A stretch of DNA of 64,000 nucleotides from Tribonema minus (taxonomy: Eukaryota; Sar; Xanthophyceae; Tribonematales; Tribonemataceae), in the NCBI GenBank assembly GCA_017506865.1, contig JAFCMP010000553.1:62001-126000 (forward strand). The letters are read 5' to 3'. The translations under genes and the position numbers were made by a program. Shown piece after piece: positions 32,984 through 44,900 of the stretch. The notes beneath the pieces were generated by a model that searched no databases, was not told where the DNA came from, and saw only the letters and a list, made by a program, of their open reading frames with translations. Each line of letters begins with the position of its first letter. Position 1 is the stretch's first letter.

Positions 32984-35900
32984 GCGGCGGCCGCGCGAGG
33001 CCCCTGGTGGTAGTTGGAACCGCCGGCGCTGCGGCAGGATGGAGGCAGCAAGCGCAGTTGAAGATGTGTTGCTGGATGATGTTCATGAAGCGAGGTATGC
33101 TGGCATGCAAATGGAAATGTTTTTGTAACCAGTACCGTACATGATGGCGATTAAGACCCCCACATGGTTTAGGGTAGGGGATGGTGATTAAGGGAGGGGT
33201 TAAAGGCCATGTCATAGGCGCTGGGCAGCAAACAAACGCTAAGACGGGGGGCACATGGAATAAGACCCCCCCCCCATGTGTAAACATGCACACTGTGCCC
33301 ATCATGCCTCACTCAAACCGAGTGAGAGGCCCGTAGACCATGTTTCATACGAAAGCAAGCTGAGTTTCATTGTGTACCTCAAGTCCAGGCACCTTATACA
33401 CCCACAATCTGATCTGGTAGCTGTAGCTCAACCCGAGGTTCTACTTCAAGTAACCATTGAAGTTCAGAGTTCAGAAGTTTTTTTGTGGGTGTGTGCGGTC
33501 TGTCGCATAGCGAGAGGCATCATGGCGGTGGCACTGCTACTGCTCGCGATATGCGCGGGCAAACCGCAGAAGAACATTCACGCACTCCGTGTGCGACAGC
33601 GTGCACAGACCGAATAGTTCTATCAATTTTCTGCCACAACGTGAATCTAGCCATCGTCTGGCGTCAAGCTTGGTGCGTTGCGTGTTTGGACCCCGGCTTA
33701 ATGCCCATGATCTAGCATCTCGTCGTGCCGGAGACGCTAAGCCGGCGGGTACATAGTATAAGACGGGCTTCCCTAGCATTATGCGACGCATTCGGCCCTA
33801 AAAGTGCTAGACGGGGGGGTCTTAATCGCCATCATATACGGTATGTGCTTTCTTACATTCGCTGTCTACTGGTGCTCTGCAACCAATCCAAGATGCAAAG
33901 CAGGAGCTGTACCCTTGTTGCGCAGATGATCAAGTCACTAGTGTCACTAGTGCACTGGTTCAACCTCAGTGTTGCGCTCTGAACCACAAGCGGTTACACC
34001 CCACTCACCCCCATGTTGCGGCCAGCGCGGGCGGTGCAGCGGCGCGCTGCTGCAGCTGTGGCGCCCCAGCTAAGTATGCTGCAGCCCTGAAGGGCAAGAA
34101 GGCGATCACCTCCTTAAGCGTTGTGCACACGGTCATGAGCGGGCAGGGGGGGCCATCGTCGCCCTCCGCAACATCGCTGAAGTGGTAGATGTCATACGCG
34201 TTCGTCGTCGTGACCTGCGATAAGCAGAGAGGCGGGGGAGGCGGGGGGGGGGGGGGGAGGGGGCATGCTGCGTTCATCAGATCTGGCTTAGAAATTCCAA
34301 AAGAAAACTGCAGCAGCAGCTCAGGCACTTCTGGTGACACCGCTCTCAATCTAACTTTTCAACCCACCAACCGCAGCTGGTTGAGCATTGTGCACACAGT
34401 CACCAGAGGGCAGGAGGGGGGGTGTTGCAGGGGGTCTTGCCGGACTAGTAGACGTTTTGTGCGATCATCACTGCAGCCTGCCGGTGGGACAGCAACAGCA
34501 GGCCTGAGCTCACGTCATCGGCAATGCTCAGCAGCGTGGAGTTCAAGTATGCAGGTATGGCGCATGTCATCGGCAGTACTCAGCAGTGAGGTGACGAGTC
34601 ACCACACGAGTCAAGACTCATCCAGACTCACTCACCGTGAGCGTGAGGCCGCTGGCGGCGAGGCGTATCGGCGGCGGCGCGATGCGCGTGGCCTTGATAA
34701 GCACACCCTCGCCGCCAAACAGGTCCTGCACGATGAAGAACGAGTCGCCGCCGCTTGCGGTGCGGCTAGCCGCATGCAGCGCGCGCCACACGCAGCGCCC
34801 GACGTACGCCCTCTCTGCAAGCCCCTCGACGTTGAACCCCCCTGTCTGAGCAGTGCTGATGCTGCTGCTGTTTGCAGCGTTGGTGCCGATCAGCGGGGAA
34901 CCGGGAACGGATGTTGCACGCGCGCGGTGTGTCGACTCGGGCTCGCTCTCGGAGCTCGAGTCGCACTCTGAGTCGGAGGCGATCTGGCACAACTGCAGCA
35001 GCAAAAACAGAAAAGGCGGGCGAGGTGTTTGACTATGTGCGAAAGCTCAAGCCCTGGCCTAGAATGCTCACAATGGCATGGAATACGGAGAAAGTATGTG
35101 TGCGAAGACCCCTCTACTGATTCCTGCAGTATGGGTGCCTGCACGTTGCAATGTCAGGGCTAGATGTAGCAGGTGTGGCCACAGTGCAGAGACAAAGGGC
35201 CAGCATTGCAGTAGAAGAAGCACGCTTCAGCTGCACCACAAGCTCAGTGTCCAGCTCGTGGCACCACGCAGCAGCCGCAATACACCCACTGTGTCACGAA
35301 AGGTTGATGCTTCACATGCAGCGAACATTGCTTCAGGCGTAACGCATAAGGCAGCAATGAGGCATGCCCCAGCGCGTCTCACCTGCACTACATGCATGCC
35401 CCTATCCGAGGGCCGCCGCGGACCCCTCGGCGAAGCGGGCCGCCGCCGCGGCGAGTCCAGTTCTGCGGGAACGTGCATGGAACCGTCCCCGCCCTCAGGA
35501 ACGGTGCTCATGCCCGGCGGGGCGCGCGACAGGGGGGTCGTGACGGCCAGGCTGGGGGGGTTTCGGGGGGCTGCGGGGCCCCCTGCTGCGTCGGTAAGCG
35601 CTGCTGTGACGATGCTGCGGAGCGCTTCCACGCACTGCGCGGGCGACATGTCGTCGCCGTTCACGACAAAACTGCAGGCAGGGGTGGGGGGCGGAAGAGG
35701 GGCCGGGGGGGGCATAAAGGGTGAGTGTAATAGAGCATCTTTAGCGCCAATTGTTGAGGTGCAGCGCTGCTGTCCAAAGCGCTTGTTGCTGTGAAGCGCT
35801 GCCATGCACTGTGCGGGCGACATGTCGTCACCGGTTGTGACAACCTGACATCGACGTCATGAATTGACGCATGTTGCCAGACTTGGCAGTCAAGTCTCAA

Positions 35901-38900
35901 TTATTGGCTCTCTCAATGATGCCGTGAGAGACAACCGCAGCTCCACATCACACTCAACATCTTCCTCCTCCTCACATGACCCAGATGTCAACATAAACAT
36001 CATCATTTCATGTGCATTCGTAAACTGCCCATCTCCTCATTCACCTCCGTGTTGTCCATTTGCTGCCCCAGATCATATGCGGTGTTGTCAGCGTCCTCCT
36101 CACATAATTCCACCTACCCAGGCTGAAAACCGGCATCATGATCTTGTGAGCAAGTACTTCGAGGTTATTGATTTTGAAAAAAAAAAAAAACTTTCATTAT
36201 GAATGTGAATCCCTCACCGCTCCCGATTGACATCCTTCAATGTCTGCCCTACGCTGAAGTCGGCAAAATGTGGTCGTGTCCACCAATAATTCAAACGATG
36301 TCTTCCCTAATTGAAAGCACTTCCAATAAAAAAATTATGAACAATATTTGCGATATGTCACAATGGCATTGACTGATAGTAACGCACCGGTCTCTGTTGA
36401 TGTCTTTCATCATCGACACGACATCAAACTCGGTATCGTGCTCCTCACCGTCGAGCGCATTGACGGGCAGCTCAATGCATTGACGGGCAGCTCAATGTAC
36501 TTTATCTCCTTAAGATGGAAGTACTTTGAATTACTTGACTTGTGAATGATTTTCCAAGAGTGTGACGGCACGCACTAACAGTAACGCACCGCTCACTGTT
36601 GATGTCTTTCATGGTCTGCCCTATGCGGAGCGGAAGTCAGTGTCCCACTTTTGCCGCCGAGTGTACCTATGAACTCATTCTGAGTGAAAAGCATGATGAA
36701 CGTGAATCGTAACCCACCGCTCTCTGTTGATGTCTTTCATCGTTTGCCCCACATCAAACTCGGAGTCGTCCTCCTCATCGTCAAGTGCATTGACGGGCAG
36801 CTCAATGTCGGTCAGCAGCGGCCGCAGCGACTGGAACACCAGGAGGAAGTGCTCAGCGCTCTGGTACACCTGCACACACATAGAGAGAGAGCGGGATGCA
36901 CGACAGGGCAGCGTGCTGTGTGAGCATTATGTTTTGTTGTCGTGGTGCTCTTCCTTGAAGACCTTTTCACATGGCAGAGTTGAAAAACGGAATGCGAACA
37001 AGTAGAAAGTCCAAGGACAGTCGCATAAGGCGAGAAAGCACTCAGCACTCTGGTGCACCTGCACACAGAGGGGGGGCGGGGGGGGGGGGGGGGGGGGGGG
37101 CAGATGTTAAGCAGCAGCACGTGGAGTTCTGCGCAGAGGCAGCAGCGGAGTGCAGAACTTCATTATTGGCTGCTGATTCGCACAGACCGGCAACGTCACG
37201 CACGCAGCCGCAGCAGAATTCTGGCGCGTAGGCAGGTCACCTGCACAGCGGCGGGGGAAGAGAGAAGGTCCTCGGAGAGGGTGCACCGCAAAAATAAAAT
37301 TGCATTTGAAGTACTTCTTGAAGTACTTTGTTCTTGTTAATAAACCAAAGCATGTGCACATACATGTGTATACCTACATCGGATCACGTTGCAAAATGAG
37401 CGTATTGTGTTTCTGCCAATAGATCATGAAGCACAAGTAACAGCGTTGAGTGCTGACCTGACTTTTGAGCCGGAAGCGCAGGTCCCTGTCGACGCAGCGC
37501 AGCAGCGCCTCCGTCGCGCCATGAGCGAGAAGTAAGAAAAAGTACTTTGTTCTTGCGTAAACAGAAACAAAGCACGTGCACGCATGTACCTGCATCGGAT
37601 TATGTTACAAGATAAGCGTATCGGGTATCTGTCAATACATCATGAAGTACGGCTTGTACACGTTACTATGTGAAAAACAAAACGGCGTTGAGCGCTGACC
37701 TGGTTCTTGAGCCGGAAGCGCAGGTCCCTGTCGACGCAGCGCAGCAGCGCCTCCGTCGCGCTCGCGTGGTACAGTATCTGCGCGTTACAATTTAGCATAA
37801 TCAACTTGTTTTAAAACAAATGAAAAGTACAAAAGTGACGCTGCCGAGCGCTGACCTGGTTCTTGAGCCGGAAGCGCAGGTCCCTGTCGACGCAGCGCAG
37901 CAGCGCCTCCGTCGCGCTCGCATGGTACAGAATCTCCGCGTTCTGCCGCAGCCACGACGCAAACTCCAGGACGAGTGGCCGCAGGAAGGTGGCGGCGTTT
38001 TGCGCGGGCGCCATCCACACGCGCGCGCGCGCCTCGTAGTCTGCGACGATCTTGTCCACTACCGTGCGCACCTGCATCCGATGAGTCATAGGTTGCGCAA
38101 AAGTGAAGTGAGGTGATGGCGGTGGTATTGAGGTGTAGTGTATGGGTGAGCTTCATACCTAGACTACATATACCTAAGAGCCAGGATTTGAGCGTTCTGT
38201 GCAGGCGCCGTCCACACGCGCGCGCGCGCGCTTCATAATCTGCGACGATCTTGTCCACCACCGTGCGCACCTGCGACGTAGGTCGCGCGAATGCAAAGGC
38301 AGGCGATGGTGGTGCCAGTGGGTGTTGAGCTTCATCATAGTGAGGTGCCTACGTATACCTAGGTACTAGAGAGGGCAGGGGCGTATTGTGTGGGCGCCTT
38401 CCACACATGCGTGCGCGCGCCTCGTAGTCTGCAGCCTGTCCACAACCGTGCGCACCTGCAGTGCCAGCCAGCCGTTGGTGGCGGGCTTGAATGAGGCAGG
38501 AGTGGTCGGTTTTGGAGTAGAGTGTGAGGTGAGCCTAGCATACCTGCCTACACGTCGAATTAAGGGTGTGTGTGCACTTGCAGTTGGAGACAATTCAAAG
38601 CCACCACGACAAGCACCGGCAGCGCCAACCACCCGCCGCCTAACCGTTAGTTTTGTCAGCAGATGGAAAGCGGCGCCATCCACACATGCGTCCCACGACG
38701 TAGCCTGCAATGATCTTGCCAGCAGCCGTGCCTCATAGGTCATGCAGATGTGAAATAGGGTGCGGGTGGTGTGCGTCAGACACACTGCAAGGTGAGCCTT
38801 GCAGACCTACTTGCGCCTGATATAAGAGTTAGACGTCCTGCGCAGGCGCCGTGCACACGTGCGCACGCGCCTCAATATCAGCAACGAACTTGTTTCTTCC

Positions 38901-41900
38901 TTTCCTTAGGCTCAGAGCTCACCATAAGGTCACTTTCAGGCAAAATGTTGAGCAAGGCTGCAACTGCTGAGCAGTGCTGTAGTCGCAGACCAGCCCTCAG
39001 AACTTAGTCCCTTTACTTCAACAAGGCGCGCTGAGCAAGGCTGCAGCAGCCTGTAACTGAGCGCTGCCACGTCAAGGCGACGCGCTGAGCGATGTGGCAG
39101 CAGCAGCAGCAGCTGAGCACTGCGGCAGCAACTTGAAGGCTGCGCTCTCGGATCCCTGTGTGTGCGGCTGCTATGAGGCAACGCGTTGAGCGATGCTGCT
39201 GTACCTGAACGCTGCTGCAGCACGCGCCTCCAGCCGCCCAGCAGGCGCACCCCGAGGGTGTCGCAGGCCATGCAGAACAGCAGCGCTCAGCACTCTGGTG
39301 CGGCAACTTCCAAGTCTGCGCTCTCAGATCCCTTATGAGGCTAGAGCTTTCAGTAAGGCCGCAAGAGCTGAGCGTTCAAGCCGTAGACGGATTTGTCCGA
39401 TTTTGTCAAGAGCACACGCACCGCGGGCCCGGCAGGCGCACCTCGAGGATGTCGCGCGCCATGCAAAAAGGCAGCGCTCAGCACTCGTGCAGCTACTTCA
39501 AGTTCTGATGCGCTGAGCAGTTGTTGAACGAGGCCGCAACTGTGCTGTGGTCGCAGACGACCAGCGCTCAGCACCTAGCTCCCTTACTTCAATATGGCGC
39601 GCTGAGCAAGGCTGCCGAGCGCTGTACTTCAAGGCGAGGCGCGGAGCGATGTGGCAGCAGCAGCAGCAGCTGAGCACTGCAGCAGCACGCACCTCAGGCC
39701 CCAGCAGGCGCACCCCGAGGATGTCGCAGGCCATGCAGAAGAGCAGCGGCGGCAGCAGCGCGCGCGCGGGGCGCTGAAGGGGTAGGTATTCCCCCGCGCA
39801 CGCTGTCCACGCGCGTAGCAGGCCCTCGCAGCGCAGGGGGTCCACGAGAAGGTCGTTGCCGTCGGGGCCCTGGCCGGAGTGAGCGACGGTTACGGCAAAG
39901 ATTTCAGGAGGTCTGGTGCATTGTACACTAGCCAGTCATTTGAAAAGTGTGTGCTTTGAGATACATATGCTCGTGACAGGCCCTCGTAGCGCAGCGGATC
40001 CACAAGCAGGTTGTTGCCGTCGGGGCCCTGGCCGGAGAGAGAAAACGATGCACGGCAAACAAGATCAGAAGGGCCCACGAACAGGTCGTTGCCCTCCGGA
40101 GAGAGCGGCGATGTAGGACAAAGGTTCAAAAGGGCTGGTGCTTTGTACACTTGCCAATGCTTTCAAGAAGTGTATGCCTCGAAATTTACATGGTCGTAAC
40201 AGGCCCTCGCAGCGCAGCGGTTCTGCACACAGGTCGTTGCCGTCAGGGCCCTGGCCGGAGAGAGCGACACTAATATCGTCACGATATAGGGCAAAGATTC
40301 AAAAGGGCTGGTGCTTCGTACACTAGTCTAGCCAATTCTTTGAAAAAGTGCATGCTTCGAAATTTATACGCGCACAGCAGGCCCTTGCAGCGCAGCGTGT
40401 CTACGAGCAAATTGTTGCCTTTTGGACGCTGGCAGGAGAACTGATACTTCAAAGTATGCAAGTATCATACTTAGTATGATGCTTGAAGTTGCTACAGCTG
40501 GTTCTGATTCATAGTCATTTATGAAGTTACCATCGCCAGCTCTACAAAGGTGAGCAAGTCAGAGCAGCAGGTCAAATAGTGCCATAAGGAGACAAGTTGC
40601 AGTTGCAGTTGTTGAAGGCAGCACTTTTCCAGCAGGCCATGTATTAAGGTGGTAGCCTTAGAAGTATACGCGGTTGTTGATCTCGCAGCCTCACCTTTGC
40701 TAGCTCCTGGAATGTCTTCACAAAGTACCCCAGCCTGAAGTTCAGTTCTTCGGTGGCCATCTGCGGCTGCGGCGCGCCGGGGACACGCCCCCCCGCCACC
40801 CCCCTGGGGCTGATGATACCCTGATCATCGCAGCGAGCAAGGGGGTCACGGGGGATCATGTGAGGCGTCATACTCTAAACCCTAGTTGTGACCTGGTCCT
40901 CACCCTACGTGAGGAGTCGCACGCCATAGCCAAACCACCCAAGTAAAACTAGTCAGTACCTTGATCCTTTTGCGTCAAGAGGCTTATTGTGGCCTGCGGC
41001 GCTCTAAGCAATGAAGTCGTCAGAGGGCGTGGGGGGCGGGGCAGCCCATGAACATTGCAAAGGTGCGGCTGGACCTGCGGCTAGGGGGCACCTCACCACC
41101 GGCACCGTCGTTGTAATATACTTCAACTTCGAAGTTTACCAATATACTACTGTTCTTTGAGGTATGTATAGTATGCGTGTATAGGCCGGTGGCGTACTCA
41201 CCATAGGTACCCGGGGCACCGAGTGCGGCAAGCTAGATAGCAGCGGCGTAGCATATACCGATGCCAGCACTACATCAATTGCTGCGCTCATGCCCTCTGT
41301 ATCAAACGCTGACCACCGAACTTATGCCAACACCCATGGTGCTTCCTGTCAGGTCACTGCCGCACGTTGTGCCAATGTACATGCCAACATACATGCACCT
41401 CGCCTGTACCGTCCGGCGCCACGTGCGCGCCACGCCATTACGTGCCAGTACGTTGATTTCCTCTTGAAGCTATTGCTCCCGATCGTTTGGCGGCTTTTTC
41501 GCACCCAGGACTGGACTCAACAAAGGTACTAACTTCAAAATATGACTTAGCTACATACATACGCCTAAAACGACTCAAGAAATGCGCTCTATGTCATGTG
41601 CTCATACCTGCGTGCATGCACCCTACCTGTACCGTCTGGCGCCACGTCTGCGCTGCGTCATGACGCATGCCACCACACATTGAGTCCTCTTGTAGCAATC
41701 GCTCTTGATGATCATTTCGGCTTTTTGCGCCCAGAATGTGACTACAAGTACATGGGCAACTACTTCAAAACATGATCCCACCTTTGTGCGAGAATCCCAC
41801 CCAGAACATGATTAAAGACATGCACTATGTATGATCATACCTACATGCATGCACCCCACCTGTATCGGCTGCCGCCACGTCCGCGCTGCGTCACAATGCG

Positions 41901-44900
41901 TGCCAAGGCATTGACTCAAGTCGTATCAATAGGACAGTTCTTGAAAATTTGGGCTTTGTTGCGCCCAGAATGCGTCTAGAAAAGGTACTACTTCAAACTA
42001 CAATCATACCAACATACACGCACCCTACTTGTACCGTCTGCCGCCACATACGCGCTGCGTCAAAACGCGCGCCAACACATTGACTCCTCTTGCAGCGCTC
42101 TCGATCATTTCGGCTTTTTTGCGCCCAGAACGCGACTCAGATTGACATTCCCACTTCAAATGTGATCATACCTACATGCTTCAAAGTACACGATGAACCC
42201 CACCTGTACCGTCTGGTGCCACGTGCGCGCTGCGTCATAACGCGCGCCAACAATTGACTCCTCTGGACCGCGACTAGAGTAAGTACTACTTCAAAATATG
42301 ATCATACCTACATGCATGCACCCCCCTTACCTGCACCGTCTGGCGCCACGTGCGCGCCGGCATGGCGAGCGCCAACACACTGGCTCCTCTTGTAGCAACT
42401 GCTCTCGATCATTTCGGCTTTTTGCGCCCAGAACGCGACTCAAATTGAACAATTCTCACTTCAAATGTGAGCATACCTACATACCTCATGTATCATCATA
42501 CCTACATATATGCGCCATACCTGTACTGTCTGGCGCCACGTGCGCGCCGGCATCGCAAGCGCCGTGCCGCGCAGGAACGTCTCCAGCTTGATCTGGTGCA
42601 GCATGCGCAGCCGCGGCCTGCCACCACTGAGCGCAGGCGCCGCCGCCGCGCCGCCCTGCGCCAGCTCAAACTGCGCAATGCGCTCGAGTATCTGCAGTGG
42701 CCGAGGGGAGCGAGGGGCGCCGTAAACAAGCGGTGATAAGCGGATTGGCAAGCAGTGATAAGGCACACGGCCTGCCTCCGCCCAGCGCAGGCGCCGCCGC
42801 GGCGCCACCTTGTGCCAGCTCAAACTGCGCGATACACTCCAGCATCTGCGGAGGCCGAGGTGAATGAGAGGCAATCAACGACCTTTCTTTGCGGATTGAC
42901 AAACGGTAATAAGCAGGTTGGCAAGCAGTGATAAGGCCCGCGGCCTGCCGCCGCCGCATAGCGCAGGTGCTGCCGCCGCGCCGCTGCTGCCCTGCGCCAG
43001 CTCAAACTGCGCGACACGCTCCAGTATCTGCCGGTGGCCAAAGTGAGCGAGGGTCACCGTCAACAACCTATCTCTGTAATTGGCAAGCAGTGATAAGGCA
43101 CGCGGCGTGCCGCCGCCCAGCGCAGGCACAGGTGCTGCTGCTCAAACTGCGCAATACGCTCCAGTATCTGCAGTGGCCGAGGTGAGCGAGGGGAACCGTC
43201 CTGTGCAGTTTGACAAGTGGTACTGGCTGACGCGATGCGGTCCGCGCCAGCTCAAACTGCGCAATGAGATAAAGTATCTGCGCAGCGGGCGCGATTGAGG
43301 GGCACCGTTCACAACCTTTCCATGCACTTTCACAAGCAATGTTGGGGGGTGGAGAGTGGGCACGCGACTGGCCTGCGCCGGGTGAAAGTACGCAATGCCC
43401 TTTGTATGTAAGCGCTAAATGTGACCCTGACCATAACCCTAAGTAGTGATAAATGGACCTACATGCGGGCGAGCCCAATCAGCGACGCCGTAAGGACTGA
43501 GCCATGCACGACACGCAGCTGACGCGGACAACAGACAAAACGATCATTGGCTGATGCCAAGGGCCGGCGACGCAACCCCATTCGGGCCTGACACCAAGTT
43601 GACGTTGTGGTGAAGCACCTCAGACTCTACTTGCAGTTGTGGGCGGCTACCTGCTGTGAGCACAACTTGCACTTTTGACAAAGCACCTACTGTGATGTGA
43701 AGTTGAACTTGTGGTGAAGACGCACCTGCCGCAGTACCAGGTTGCAGTTCTCCTCGTGCGTGGCGGTGGTATTGAGGTTTGTCTGGTACAGCCGCAGTGC
43801 GTACGCATCACTCGTTTCGCCGGGCAGTCTGCTCCAATCTGTGACACGACGCGGTACATGTTGAAGTTCAACTTGATGTCGCATAGCTACGGTACCAGTA
43901 TAAGCCGCAGACAACATCACTTGTGGTGATGACGCGCAAATTGGAGCAAACTGTAATGAGTCCTTGCAGCGCGAGTACAGTTGCATGCTACACGACATGA
44001 GTACACCTTGTGTACATATGAAGTACGGTACATACACTGTACACCTTGGGTACACATGCCACAAGAGGCCATCAGAGTGTTGCACGAAACACCTTCGCAA
44101 ACACCAATGCATACACATATCGGAGCTTTTGCGGCACTGTCTGCAGTCGTGGCATCCGAATCAGCACCTCTCGCAACTCGTGCGCGCAGAACAGCCTCAA
44201 ATCTCACTCAGCCAGATCAGTCTGTTGAAACTGTAAAAACACCACTGGGCTCCACGCACGGCAGCTGCACCTGTGCCTGCCTATGCTGAGGGTAGAGCCC
44301 CCTCCCCCGGATTCTGTCGCGTACAAAGCGAAACTTTCGACCCAGTCCACAGTGGGCAACGATGCTACATCCTGTCAGCACCGCCTGCCAGACATGACCG
44401 CCGCACCGGGCTAGCATCTAAACTAAACTCTTGCGCCAGACACGTTGCGCCAGTGTGTTGCGCCAGTTGCGCCAGCTGCCCCGGCAAGTGACTCGTGGCG
44501 CAACTGGCGATACTCGCACGTTTACTCACGAGTATTACTCACTACTCGCGAGTTTACTCGCGAGTCTTGCCTAGGGTTGGTGCTTTAACTAGGGTTAGCC
44601 ATGCCCCTAACCCTAACCCTAGTCCTTATGTAAGCTGTATGGGCCTTGATAGTGACTGAAGAAGCACTAGAAGCCTTAATAGAGTTGCGCCAGTTGCGCC
44701 ATGGCTAAACTAGTTTAGCCGGGGCTCGAAACCCAAAGTCAGTTGCGCCAAGGCCGTCTGAGTTTAGACGCTAGCCCTGCCGCCGCAGCTGCTGCTGCAA
44801 CTGCTGGCACGCCACTGCAGCCTGATACTTCAAGTGCGCTCTCTACTGACCCATCTCTCACCCGAACCCTAACTTCAACCCTCTTTACCTGCAATGAAAA

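Noticed and set aside
44600..44630. CCCTAA units considered as a telomere
   Set aside because: Only about three units, inside an intron of a continuous gene.
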